The position numbers and the translations under genes were made by a program. This document shows, piece after piece, positions 35,921 to 44,654 of a stretch of 64,000 nucleotides of DNA (within the stretch, counting starts at the first letter, position 1; each line of letters opens with the position of its first letter). This DNA is from an uncultured Bacteroidales bacterium. GTDB taxonomy: Bacteria > Bacteroidota > Bacteroidia > Bacteroidales > UBA932. Where the stretch lies: the NCBI GenBank assembly GCA_905235445.1, contig CAJOLJ010000002.1, positions 102,911-166,910 on the forward strand, written 5' to 3'. Below the pieces are notes generated by a model. The model searched no databases. It had not been told where the DNA came from and saw only the letters and a program-made list of their open reading frames with translations.

Positions 35921-37741
35921 ATGAAAAAGATTATCTACGGCATATTTGCAATCCTTGTGCTGGCAACTGTAGGTTGCAGCAAGATCGATTCCCTTCTGGA
36001 TACCGAAAACTACCAGAAGAATGACACGTCCAATTTCCCCGTAACGCAGACGGATGCCGAGGAGATCATAACCTCCATCTATTCCGTCATGCCGACCTTC
36101 TACTACGATGTGAAGGAGTCCAATATCTACCGGAACATCGTCGCAAGCGACGACATGTTCGGCGGGTCCAACAACGGCGGTATGGCTACCGACCGCTTCC
36201 TGGAAGACGGTGCGGAGAAATCTTCAACCAACTGGAAGCATTCCTATGAGATGATCTTCCGCTCAAACTACGCCCTTGAGGCCATTCCCGAAATGGATGA
36301 AAGCCTATTCAGCAGCAAAGAGGAGAAGGACTACCTCATAGGTCAGGCCCATTTCCTGCGTGCCTGGGCGGACTGGGAGCTGGCGGAGAAATTCGAGACC
36401 TTCCCGCTGCTCAGTTCCACAGCACCCGTGAACATTCCCCGCTCAAGCGTGGATGAAATCTACGAGAGCATCACGACCGACCTTCTCGAAGCCATCAACT
36501 TGATGCCTTCCAAGTATGGATACAGCCAGGAAGCCGGTCATAGCGGAAGGGCCACAAAATACGCTGCCGAGGCCGCTCTTGCCCGCATATGGATGTTCTA
36601 CACCGGATTCTATGGCAAGGATTCCATGTTCGGTGTAAGCAAGGCGGACATCGTCTCATACCTGAAGGATGTACGCGACAACTCCAAGTTCGGCCTGGAG
36701 AAGGATCCCAGGGAGATCTGGCCATGCACCAACGAATACTCCAGCGGCTTCGCCTACGGTACCGACTTCGATACTTACGCCAGCAACAACAATCTCCACT
36801 GGGTCGGGAACCGCAGCAAGGAGACCGTTTGGGGATGCCATTTCTCAATGATATTCTATCGCAACAACGCCAAGAACGCGACCGCCTACAACCGTCTTGG
36901 GGAATACCTTAACTTCGTAATCCTCCCGGACAAGAAGCCTACGGTGAACACCTACCCCTACGGACGAGGCTACGGCAATGGGACCGTGAATTCCAACATG
37001 GTGAAAGAATGGCTGGAAGACCCGGACTACGGTGTTACGGATGTCCGTCTTTGGGGCTCGGTAATGGCAGTATACGATGCCGATGAGTGCATCCCCTGGA
37101 TGAAAGGGCAGTATGTGGAAGTCCCGAACCACAAAGTGGATGCAAGCGAGCGTGAAAAGACCATGTTCCATAACAAGAAGTATGCTGTCATGGGCTGCTA
37201 TAGCGATGCCTCGAAATCGAAGATGTACAATAACTTCTTCTATGCATACGACGGATTCGTGGGAACCAATTCGAATGCATACGACAACAGGAACGATGTC
37301 ATCTTCATCCGCTATGCGGACGTTCTGCTGATGCTGGACGAACTGGAGGAGACGACTACCGGGATGAACCAGATACGTCAACGTGCAGGTCTCAAACCCT
37401 ATTCAAGCTACTCTCTGGAGAGGCTGCAGAAAGAGCGTCGCTACGAGTTCTGCTTCGAGGGGACCCGCTGGACCGACCTGCGCAGGTGGTATCCTTCCAC
37501 CGCCGGCAAAGTCATTTCCGACAATCAGACCGGTGCATTCCTCAGGGACCGCAGCAAGGATATAGCCTCCGGCTGGGCGAACATCCCCGGCAACACTCTC
37601 GAACAGCGCTATGCCAAGACACGTGGCTTCTGGAAGCTCGCCGACAGTGAAATCACCCTTTCGGAGGGCGTACTTACCCAGACTCCCGGTTTCGAGGATG
37701 GGGACAACTGGATGTTCAATGATGGCGCACTTCCCTATTAG
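35921..37741 (+). CDS. SusD/RagB-family glycan-binding lipoprotein
   Basis: 606 residues with a lipoprotein signal (IFAILVLATVGC). The helical SusD fold is indicated by QAHFLRAWADWELAEKFETFPLLS, TKYAAEAALARIWMFYTGF and the C-terminal family signature RLQKERRYEFCFEGTRWTDLRRW. It sits on the cell surface as the lid of the SusC channel and binds the glycan. It is the second and last gene of the PUL operon. Length is slightly above average for the family. Confidence 0.95.
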   Translation: MKKIIYGIFAILVLATVGCSKIDSLLDTENYQKNDTSNFPVTQTDAEEIITSIYSVMPTFYYDVKESNIYRNIVASDDMFGGSNNGGMATDRFLEDGAEKSSTNWKHSYEMIFRSNYALEAIPEMDESLFSSKEEKDYLIGQAHFLRAWADWELAEKFETFPLLSSTAPVNIPRSSVDEIYESITTDLLEAINLMPSKYGYSQEAGHSGRATKYAAEAALARIWMFYTGFYGKDSMFGVSKADIVSYLKDVRDNSKFGLEKDPREIWPCTNEYSSGFAYGTDFDTYASNNNLHWVGNRSKETVWGCHFSMIFYRNNAKNATAYNRLGEYLNFVILPDKKPTVNTYPYGRGYGNGTVNSNMVKEWLEDPDYGVTDVRLWGSVMAVYDADECIPWMKGQYVEVPNHKVDASEREKTMFHNKKYAVMGCYSDASKSKMYNNFFYAYDGFVGTNSNAYDNRNDVIFIRYADVLLMLDELEETTTGMNQIRQRAGLKPYSSYSLERLQKERRYEFCFEGTRWTDLRRWYPSTAGKVISDNQTGAFLRDRSKDIASGWANIPGNTLEQRYAKTRGFWKLADSEITLSEGVLTQTPGFEDGDNWMFNDGALPY

Positions 37742-37861
37742 TTGATTGGTTTTCCTGTGAAAATACACAGGTTTCAGTAGTTTGGTTAGTTATTTGGGAG
37801 ACCGGACATTGTCCAAGTGACAGTGTCCGGCAACTCGTTGTACGGGCGGGTCACAACAGGA

Positions 37862-37906
37862 AAATCGCCAAGCTACTCTCCACGGGCACCTGGCGATTCT
37901 CTTTTT
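37862..37906 (+). terminator. terminator after susD (repeated element copy 2)
   Basis: AATCGCCA / TGGCGATT with a flanking conserved loop, then CTCTTTTT; nearly the same sequence as the terminator at 28271-28314. A second hairpin without T-tract, CCGGACATTG/CAGTGTCCGG, lies just upstream at 37802-37830. Confidence 0.8.
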
Positions 37907-37960
37907 GTCGGGAGAGGGAATTCAGATTCATTCCCCACCTGGTGGCAGCATGGCTCTACG

Positions 37961-38272
37961 CTACCTCTTGTCAGAAATCCCGAACCGGGTCCACTGTTCG
38001 GGTGCATATCTGCCCTTCACCCTCTTCTTCAGTTCCTGGGTTCTGTCCTTGACCGATGCCAGCTCTCCGTTGGCCACCTTAAGCTTGGAGCTGACCTCTT
38101 CCCTGATGGCGTCGACTTCCTGGATTTTGACCACCGCGCTGCGGGCATCCTTTTCAAGGAGGTCCAGTTCGGCGGGAGTGATCCCCATTTTCTGTGCCTC
38201 TGACATATTGCGCCTCAGTCCTTCCACCAAATCAAGGGTCTTCTGGGCCTGGCTCTCAAACACCTTTGACAT
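37961..38272 (-). CDS. small coiled-coil protein
   Basis: 103 residues, no signal peptide, highly charged (DLLEKDARSAVVKIQEVDAIREEVSSKLKVANGELASVKDRTQELKKRVKGRYAP) and predicted to be almost entirely helical. The first 30 residues (SKVFESQAQKTLDLVEGLRRNMSEAQKMGITPAELDLLEKD) form a second helical segment. A -7 box lies about 70 bp upstream. It is convergent with the SusD gene. No function can be named; similar short helical cytoplasmic proteins are common in Bacteroidales. Confidence 0.75.
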   Translation of the reverse strand: MSKVFESQAQKTLDLVEGLRRNMSEAQKMGITPAELDLLEKDARSAVVKIQEVDAIREEVSSKLKVANGELASVKDRTQELKKRVKGRYAPEQWTRFGISDKR

Positions 38273-38342
38273 AATTATAAGTATTAAATCAAATAAAGAA
38301 CCTCCGTATGGCGCTGTTCATTGTGCCATATCGGGTTCAAGG

Positions 38343-38350
38343 CAAAGATA
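38343..38350 (-). promoter_or_regulatory. -7 box of the small coiled-coil gene
   Basis: Minus-strand TATCTTTG. Further out (38433-38459) a small hairpin TTTGAGG/CCTCAAA followed by TTCTTTT lies in otherwise empty DNA reaching to 38650. Confidence 0.4.
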
Positions 38351-38650
38351 ATAATTTTATTTGATAAAAGGAACCTTTTCTTACACTGAAACAATTGTTC
38401 TATAGTATATAAGATACATTTTCAAATGGATATTTGAGGTAAATACTTTGGGCCTCAAAGTTCTTTTCCGTCGATTTAAGGGCGTTTTGGGAATGGACAG
38501 GATTCGTTCACTTTCCGACACTCAGAAAAACCCTCCGTACACCCCCAGATAAGACCATGCGGGTATAATTCTTGCATAGTGACGAAAGGTGGAAGGAGGC
38601 AGGACTTCTTCCTTCTCACATACAGCAATCAACACCAATCTCACAGAAAT

Positions 38651-38863
38651 ATGGTAAGTAAGACTTTTGAAGTATCCGGCATGGCCTGCGGCCATTGCAA
38701 GGCCAGGGTCGAGAAGGCGCTTCTCTCACTTGAGGGGGTAATCGCAGCCGAGGCAAATCCCGCTGAAAGAAATGTAAAGGTACAGTATGACGAAAATAAG
38801 GTAAGCCCCCTCGCCATGAAAACAGCGGTCGAAAACGCCGGTTATCGTTTTCATGACGAGTAA
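38651..38863 (+). CDS. heavy-metal-associated (HMA) domain protein, CopZ-like
   Basis: 70 residues from the ATG at 38651, exactly one HMA domain. The metal-binding loop GMACGHCKARVEKAL carries the CxxC pair; the rest (LEGVIAAEANPAERNVKVQYDENKVSPLAMKTAVENAGY) follows the ferredoxin-like beta-alpha-beta pattern. Such proteins carry Cu(I) or similar soft metals in the cytoplasm. No copper ATPase is nearby in this window. The creatininase-family gene begins 15 bp later, so they are likely co-transcribed. Confidence 0.9.
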   Translation: MVSKTFEVSGMACGHCKARVEKALLSLEGVIAAEANPAERNVKVQYDENKVSPLAMKTAVENAGYRFHDE

Positions 38864-38878
38864 TTCCCCCGACTTGAA

Positions 38879-39640
38879 ATGTACTCCAAAACAGACATAA
38901 CGACAGCCACCTGGGGTGAAGTCAAGGCGATGCCCCGCTATGACATGGCGATAATCCCCTGGGGTGCCACCGAACCCCACAACTACCATCTCCCCTACTG
39001 CACCGATGTCCTCCTCTCCCAGGCCATAGCCTTCGAGGTAGCCGAGAAGGCACAGGAAAAAGGCATCGGCGCGGTGGTTCTCCCCGGGGTTCCCTTCGGG
39101 TCCCAGAATCCCGGCCAGGGCATCCTTCCTTTCTGTATCCACACTACCCAGGCAACCCAGACAGCGATTCTTACGGACATCACAGAGTCCCTTCGCCGCC
39201 AGGGAATAAAGAAGATTCTCATAATAAACGGCCACGGCGGCAACTCCTTCAAGGGAATGATCCGGGACCTTGCTGTGAAGTATCCTGACGTCACCATCTG
39301 CCAGAGCGACTGGTACGCATTCATCCCCAGGAGCGTTGCTTTCGAGGAAAGTGTCGATGACCATGCCGGGGAACAGGAAACATCCGTGATGATGCATTAC
39401 TATCCCTCACTCGTCAGAATGGACCTTGCCGGGGAAGGCAAGGCAAAGTCTTTCTCGGTCGAGGGCCTGAACCGGAAGGTCGGATGGATACCGAGGGACT
39501 GGTCCAAGGTATCCGAGGACACGGGTGTCGGAAATCCCCTTAAGTCCACTCCCGAGAAAGGGAAGAAGTACATGGAGAGCGTCATTCCCGCCCTTGTGGA
39601 CCTAGTGTGCGACCTTGTAACAAAAGAGGACCTCTACTAG
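38879..39640 (+). CDS. creatininase-family amidohydrolase
   Basis: 253 residues. The family metal-binding motifs are present: IIPWGATEPHNYHLPYCTDVL (Glu, His and Asp ligands), INGHGGNSF and HAGEQETSVMM (His and Glu). Members hydrolyse cyclic amides such as creatinine or act on formamide intermediates in cofactor synthesis. This one has no signal peptide and is cytoplasmic. It overlaps no neighbour and is followed by a terminator; the small HMA gene sits 15 bp upstream. Substrate is unknown. Confidence 0.9.
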   Translation: MYSKTDITTATWGEVKAMPRYDMAIIPWGATEPHNYHLPYCTDVLLSQAIAFEVAEKAQEKGIGAVVLPGVPFGSQNPGQGILPFCIHTTQATQTAILTDITESLRRQGIKKILIINGHGGNSFKGMIRDLAVKYPDVTICQSDWYAFIPRSVAFEESVDDHAGEQETSVMMHYYPSLVRMDLAGEGKAKSFSVEGLNRKVGWIPRDWSKVSEDTGVGNPLKSTPEKGKKYMESVIPALVDLVCDLVTKEDLY

Positions 39641-39661
39641 AGACTCTCTCTTCCGTCATAC

Positions 39662-39690
39662 GGGAGACTCCTCCGGGGGTCTCCCTTTTC
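39662..39690 (+). terminator. terminator after the creatininase gene
   Basis: GGGAGAC / GTCTCCC (39662-39668 with 39679-39685) followed by TTTTC and more T-rich DNA. Confidence 0.82.
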
Positions 39691-39770
39691 ATTTTTTACT
39701 TGTAGGAAGCCTTATTCTGCGCTGATTATGCGCGCCGTCATACACCTTAGGCATGTGATTCAACAAAGTA

Positions 39771-39826
39771 TCCCCTCAAAAAATGCAAACAGGTATTGCT
39801 TGAGGGGAATCTTATTTTTAAATTTG
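39771..39826 (+). promoter_or_regulatory. promoter with overlapping inverted repeat, 3-keto-glycoside operon
   Basis: TTG at 39796-39798, 20 bp, TAAATTTG at 39819-39826. A perfect 9-bp inverted repeat TCCCCTCAA/TTGAGGGGA (39771-39779 with 39800-39808) overlaps the spacer just behind the -33 element, a position suited to a repressor or activator. Confidence 0.58.
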
Positions 39827-39896
39827 ACCTCGGTTCCCCTCCAACCAGGACCCCCCCCACACACTCCCGCTTCGTACACAACACTAAACTATACAT

Positions 39897-41387
39897 ATGG
39901 GAAAAGATTTATCAAGACGCACGTTCCTTAAGACGGGAACTGCTGCAGCCCTTGGGCTGGCAATGGGTTCGGAAGCCCTTTTCGCCAATGACTCTTCCGA
40001 CAAGGCAACACCTCCTCCCGCACCGCTTGACCGCAAACTTAAGATCCTCGGAGTTGGAATCGGAGGAAGAGGCGCAAGCGTTCTGCGTGAACTGGAGACC
40101 GAGGAAATCATCGGTCTGTGCGACGTGGACTGGAAATACGCAGACCATGTCTTCAAACGCTATCCCCAGGCCAAGAAGTACAATGACTACAGGGTCATGT
40201 TCAGCGAGATGCTCGACCAGTGCGATGCAGTGGTGGTGGCAACAGCCGACCATACCCATGCCATCATAGCAGCCGAGGCCATCAAGGCCGGGAAGCATGT
40301 CTATGTTGAGAAACCCCTCACCAGGACCGTTTATGAGTCCCGCCTGCTGACCCAGCTCGCAGCCAAGTACAAGGTAGCCACCCAGATGGGCAACCAGGGT
40401 GCATCCGGCGAGGGTGTCAGGCAGATCTGCGACTGGATCTGGAACGGGGAAATCGGAGAAGTGACCAGGGTCGACGCATTCACTGACCGCCCCATCTGGC
40501 CCCAGGGACTGGAAAGGCCCGCAAAGGAGGAGAAGGTCCCCAAGACCCTGAACTGGGATGGCTTCCTTGGCCCCGCCCCCTACCGTCCGTACAACTCCAT
40601 CTATACCCCTTGGAACTTCAGGGGATGGTGGGACTTCGGGACCGGTGCCCTCGGCGACATGGCCTGCCACATCCTCCATCCCGCCTTCAAGGCCCTCAAG
40701 CTCACCTATCCCACCAAGATCCAGGGCAGCAGCACCGCACTTCTCACCGAGTCCTGCCCCAATGCCCAGAAGATCCGTTATGTCTTCCCCGCCAGGGACA
40801 ACATGCCAAAGGTCGCAATGCCGGAACTGGTGGTGAACTGGTACGACGGCGGCATCCTTCCCGACCGTCCCGAGGGACTGGCTATCGGCAAGAGCCTCAA
40901 TGACTCCGGCGGAGCCCTCGTATTCTATGGGACCAAGGACATCCTCATCTGCGGATGCTACGGCGTCAACCCGTACCTGCTCTCCGGCAGGAAACCCGTT
41001 GTCCCTTCCATCCACCGCAAGATCACCCTCAACCACCAGCAGGACTGGGTCCGTGCCTGCAAGGAGGATCCTTCCGTGAGGGTCCCCGCCGCATCCGACT
41101 TCGCCGAGGCAGGTCCTTTCAACGAGATGGTTGCCATGGGGGTGGTCGCAGTGCGTCTGCAGGGCCTCAACCAGGAACTTGAGTGGGACGGAAAGAACAT
41201 GAAGTTCACCAACATCCCCGCAGGTGCCACCATCCGCACCATGATCCATGACGGATTCTCAATCACGGACGGTCACCCCACATTCGAGAACGTCTACACA
41301 GATCCCGTCGATGCCAATGAGTTCGCCAGGAATCTCATCAAGCCGGTGTTCCGCGATGGCTGGGTTCTTCCTGAACTCCCTTATTAA
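39897..41387 (+). CDS. Gfo/Idh/MocA oxidoreductase with Tat signal
   Basis: 496 residues. A twin-arginine signal (SRRTFLKTGTAAALGLAMG) directs the folded, cofactor-bound enzyme to the periplasm. The Rossmann motif is GVGIGGRGAS, and the catalytic-region EKP occurs in VYVEKPLTRTVYE; IHRKITLNHQQDW and WWDFGTGALGDMACHILHP fit the family's C-terminal domain. In Bacteroidetes such enzymes oxidise the C3 hydroxyl of glycosides to 3-keto sugars. The next two genes (DUF1080 and a sugar isomerase-like protein) are the usual partners, which supports this role. Confidence 0.93.
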   Translation: MGKDLSRRTFLKTGTAAALGLAMGSEALFANDSSDKATPPPAPLDRKLKILGVGIGGRGASVLRELETEEIIGLCDVDWKYADHVFKRYPQAKKYNDYRVMFSEMLDQCDAVVVATADHTHAIIAAEAIKAGKHVYVEKPLTRTVYESRLLTQLAAKYKVATQMGNQGASGEGVRQICDWIWNGEIGEVTRVDAFTDRPIWPQGLERPAKEEKVPKTLNWDGFLGPAPYRPYNSIYTPWNFRGWWDFGTGALGDMACHILHPAFKALKLTYPTKIQGSSTALLTESCPNAQKIRYVFPARDNMPKVAMPELVVNWYDGGILPDRPEGLAIGKSLNDSGGALVFYGTKDILICGCYGVNPYLLSGRKPVVPSIHRKITLNHQQDWVRACKEDPSVRVPAASDFAEAGPFNEMVAMGVVAVRLQGLNQELEWDGKNMKFTNIPAGATIRTMIHDGFSITDGHPTFENVYTDPVDANEFARNLIKPVFRDGWVLPELPY

Positions 41388-41416
41388 AATGAACATAAGT
41401 TAATTTGCAAAGGAAA

Positions 41417-42274
41417 ATGAAAAGAATCATTTACGTACTGGCCATCACTCTGGCCGCAGCCATGGTATGCGTTTCCTGCGGAAACAATGGCAATAAGAAA
41501 AAAGCCGAGGGCGGCGGTGTGCCCGAGTACACGGTTGTGAAGAAGGCCGTCACCGACATAAGCAAGCTTCCCGTTGACAAGGACGGATACATCGTGCTCT
41601 TCGACGGAAAGACCTTCAACGGCTGGAGAGGATACGGCAAGGATGCCGTAGGTTCAAGGTGGATCATCGAGGACGGTTGCATCAAGTTCAACGGCAGCGG
41701 CGGAGGAGAAGCCCAGACAGGAGAAGGCGGGGATATCATCTTCACCGCCCCCTTCAAGAACTTCGAGCTTCAGTTCGAGTGGAAGGTTTCCAAGGGCGGC
41801 AACTCCGGCGTGTTCTACCTCGCACAGGAAGTCACGACCAAGAACGACAAAGGCGAGGAGCAGTATGAGCCCATCTACATCTCCTGCCCCGAGTACCAGG
41901 TCCTCGACAACGCCAACCATCCCGACGCCAAGCTCGGCAAGGACGGCAACCGTCAGTCCGCATCCCTCTATGACATGATTCCCGCAGTTCCCCAGAACCA
42001 GAAACCTTTCGGTGAGTGGAACCAGGGTTCCATCATGGTCTACAAGGGAACCGTCGTTCATGGCCAGAATGGCGAGAACGTCCTCGAATATCACCTGTGG
42101 ACCCCTCAGTGGACCCAGATGCTGCAGAACTCCAAGTTCAGCGAGGAGAAGTGGCCCCTGGCTTTCGCACTGCTGAACAACTGCGGTGGCGAGAACCACG
42201 AGGGTTACATCGGGTTCCAGGACCATGGCGACGATGTCTGGTACCGTAACATAAGGATCAAGATCCTTGACTGA
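41417..42274 (+). CDS. DUF1080 lipoprotein (3-keto-glycoside hydrolase/lyase family)
   Basis: 285 residues from the ATG at 41417 (the track start is a TTG four codons earlier). Lipoprotein signal AAAMVCVSC. The DUF1080 beta sandwich starts at DGYIVLFDGKTFNGWRGYG and continues with FELQFEWKVSKGGNSGVFYL, YEPIYISCPEYQVLDNANHPD and HGQNGENVLEYHLW. Members cleave 3-keto-glycosides produced by a Gfo/Idh/MocA oxidoreductase, here encoded 29 bp upstream. It acts in the periplasm or on the outer membrane. Confidence 0.92.
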   Translation: MKRIIYVLAITLAAAMVCVSCGNNGNKKKAEGGGVPEYTVVKKAVTDISKLPVDKDGYIVLFDGKTFNGWRGYGKDAVGSRWIIEDGCIKFNGSGGGEAQTGEGGDIIFTAPFKNFELQFEWKVSKGGNSGVFYLAQEVTTKNDKGEEQYEPIYISCPEYQVLDNANHPDAKLGKDGNRQSASLYDMIPAVPQNQKPFGEWNQGSIMVYKGTVVHGQNGENVLEYHLWTPQWTQMLQNSKFSEEKWPLAFALLNNCGGENHEGYIGFQDHGDDVWYRNIRIKILD

Positions 42275-42288
42275 GAGCGAGCCCAACT

Positions 42289-43173
42289 ATGAAAAAATTC
42301 ATACTCATCGCCCTTTCGGCACTCGCTCTCGTGGGGGTATCCTGCGAGCGCAAGCCAAGTGAGAAAATGGAACCCAAGGACATTTCTGTGCAGCTGTATT
42401 CCCTGAGGTCGATTATCGGGGAGCAGTATCCCGCCATCCTGACGGAGCTCTCCCAGATGGGTTTCACCTCCGTGGAGGCCGCAGGCTATGACAACGGCAA
42501 ATTCTACGGAAGGGACCCCGAGGCTTTCCGCTCCGACGTGGAGGCCGCAGGAATGAGGGTCCTTTCGTCCCATGTGACAAATGCGCTGGGTGATGCCGAG
42601 TTTGCCAGCGGGGACTTCTCCGCCAAACTGCAGTGGTGGGACAAAGCCATAGCGGACCACAAGGCTGCCGGCATGAAGTACATTGTCACCCCTTGGATGG
42701 GACCCCAGAAGAGCCTGAAGGACCTGCAGCTATACTGCGATTACCTCAATGCGGTCGGCAAGAAATGCGCTGACGCGGGCATACTTTACGGTTACCACAA
42801 CCATGCCTATGAGTTCGAGAAGGTGGACGAGCAGGTGATGTACGATTACCTCCTTGAGCACACGGATCCCCAGTATGTATTCTTCCAGATGGACGTCTAC
42901 TGGACCGTCATCGGCAAGGCAAGCCCGGTGGAATACTTCAAGAAGTATCCCGGACGCTTCCGCCTGCTTCACATCAAGGACGAGAAGGAGATCGGACAAA
43001 GCGGAATGGTCGGATTCGACGCCATCTTCCGCAACTCAGACATCGCCGGGGTGGAGAACATAGTCGTGGAAGTGGAACGCTACAGCTATCCTGACGTGAA
43101 AAAGAGCGTCCGCGAGAGTATCGATTACCTGAAGGAAGCCCCCTTCGTGAAGGCATCCTACGAGAAGAAGTAA
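42289..43173 (+). CDS. sugar phosphate isomerase/epimerase-like TIM-barrel lipoprotein
   Basis: 294 residues with a lipoprotein signal (LSALALVGVSC). The xylose-isomerase-like barrel shows QLYSLRSIIGEQYPAILTELSQMGFTSVEAAGY at the start, ILYGYHNHAYEFEK and FFQMDVYWTVIGKASPVEYFKKYPGRFRLLHIKDEKE in the middle, and NIVVEVERYSYPDVKKSVRESIDYLKE at the end, with His, Asp and Glu metal ligands. Family members of this secreted type can act as 3-keto-glycoside lyases or isomerases. It completes the three-gene operon and a terminator follows 27 bp later. Confidence 0.9.
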   Translation: MKKFILIALSALALVGVSCERKPSEKMEPKDISVQLYSLRSIIGEQYPAILTELSQMGFTSVEAAGYDNGKFYGRDPEAFRSDVEAAGMRVLSSHVTNALGDAEFASGDFSAKLQWWDKAIADHKAAGMKYIVTPWMGPQKSLKDLQLYCDYLNAVGKKCADAGILYGYHNHAYEFEKVDEQVMYDYLLEHTDPQYVFFQMDVYWTVIGKASPVEYFKKYPGRFRLLHIKDEKEIGQSGMVGFDAIFRNSDIAGVENIVVEVERYSYPDVKKSVRESIDYLKEAPFVKASYEKK

Positions 43174-43200
43174 CTTCCTTTTACACACACAAATAACAAT

Positions 43201-43240
43201 GTGGCACCTTCCCCCGTCCGGGAGGGTGTCACTCTTTTGT
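43201..43240 (+). terminator. terminator of the 3-keto-glycoside operon
   Basis: GTGGCACC / GGTGTCAC (43201-43208 with 43225-43232, one G-U pair) enclosing a second GC stem, then TCTTTTGTTG. Confidence 0.8.
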
Positions 43241-43306
43241 TGTTCTTCCCCCTTTTCCTGTCGCTGCGGGGGAGCAGTGGCGGGGCAAATTCCCGAAAAA
43301 GCCGTT

Positions 43307-44462
43307 TCAGTCCTCTTCCTCCTGGACGATTACACCTTCTTCCTCATCCATGTGAGAGGTCCTTGCCTCATACTCATCCAGGGCATTCGACATCAAATCC
43401 CGTCCTATCTCAGATATCTCCCTAGCCCTGGCGTAAGCCATCTTGACGTTAGGTTCATCCATCACCATCCTCACGAGGACATCCGGCGGACATTTCTCGA
43501 TCATCTTGTTTGCAATGACATGGTTGGTAATGGAAATGGACCTCTTGAGGATGGAGTAGAAGTTGTCGTCGGCATTTACGGGGACCCGTAGTTCCTTTCC
43601 GTGGGACTGAAGTTCGCTCCGCCTTGCGGAAGCCTCCTTCCTTGCCTGGCGGTACACCTTGTTGGAACTGCCGACCTCGGCAATCTTGTCAATGAGAGTC
43701 ATTGTCGTATCGGTGACGATGCTGTCCCTGGCCATCTTATTGTCCCTGCTGTACAGAGACATGTCCTCATTGATTTCATGAAGCTCCGAAAGGTAGGCAT
43801 TGATGGACTCGGCATCTATGTCATTCACGTCGAAGCCCACCAGGATGTCATGCCCACTGCGGATGGCAAGGTCCAGGGGGAAAGTGTTGGTGAGGCCCCC
43901 GTCAATGAGCGTCCTGTGACCTATCTTGTACGGCTTGAACAGGGACGGCACCGAGATGGAGGCCCTGATTGCGTCCAGCAGGCTACCTTCCCGGAAAACG
44001 ACTTCCTCCCCGGTATACAGGTCCGTGGCAACGGCGGCAAAAGGGATGGGCAGGTCCTCGATATTGACATCCGGGACTATCCTTGCCAGGGCTTCCATAA
44101 TCTTCTCTCCCTTGACCAGGTAGCTGGCGCTTATGGAAAGGTCCATCATGGAAATGATCTGCATGTTGTCTATGGAATAGAGGAACTGCTTGAACTCCTC
44201 CAGTTTCCCCGCGGCATACATGCCGCCCACAAGGGAGCCCATTGAGCAACCGCTCACCGAGGTTATGTTGTAACCCCTTCTCTCCAGTTCCTCTATGGCA
44301 CCGAGCACCGATGTAGGCAAGTCCCCTTGCTCCTCCGCTGGCAAGAACCAGAGCGACGTCCTTCGTCGGGACATCGGGGGAATCACCTCTTTCCTTGTTT
44401 GCTGATAATCCGATACCCATTGACAGCATCCCCATTATGATTATTAGAGCCAACTGTTTCAT
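43307..44462 (-). pseudogene. patatin-like phospholipase disrupted by a 7-bp tandem duplication
   Basis: The signal peptide and oxyanion motif are in one frame (MKQLALIIIMGMLSMGIGLSA ... VALVLASGGARGLAYIGA, ATG at 44462), while the rest is in another (AIEELERRGYNITSVSGCSMGSLVGGMYAAG ... TLIDGGLTNTFPLDLA). The catalytic Ser (GCSMG) and Asp (DGG) are present. The frames join perfectly if one copy of a 7-bp direct repeat (GCACCGA twice at 44298-44311) is removed, giving 382 residues. The protein would be a secreted lipid acyl hydrolase; related Bacteroidetes proteins are often longer, with an outer-membrane barrel, which is absent here. It may be a pseudogene, a reversible slippage variant, or an assembly error. 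Confidence 0.85.
44298..44311 (-). repeat. 7-bp tandem duplication causing the patatin frameshift
   Basis: GCACCGA GCACCGA on the plus strand. One copy keeps AYIGAIEEL in a single frame; two copies shift it by one base. Confidence 0.88.
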
Positions 44463-44579
44463 TTCTGTTTCCTTGATCTTATCCGTCCCCTCATTTTGCG
44501 GGAAATGGTCCTTGGCATAATTGCCTTCCTCACTTATGCAATAAAAATGCCGAGGCACTATGGCCCCGGCAGTAAAGGA

Positions 44580-44608
44580 AGCGGAAAGGGAGGGTTCCCG
44601 ACCCTCCC
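44580..44608 (-). terminator. terminator after metY
   Basis: Minus-strand stem GGGAGGGT / ACCCTCCC with a 5-nt loop, followed by TTTCC; the U-tract is weak. Confidence 0.5.
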
Positions 44609-44654
44609 CCTGATTATTGTGCCTATACCTGGTTGTGACGTCCAGGCTTTTTTT

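Noticed and set aside
39912-41249. 445-aa minus-strand ORF
   Set aside because: Antisense to the Gfo/Idh/MocA oxidoreductase gene, which has clear motifs and a Tat signal.
43601-44245. 214-aa plus-strand ORF
   Set aside because: Antisense to the patatin gene.
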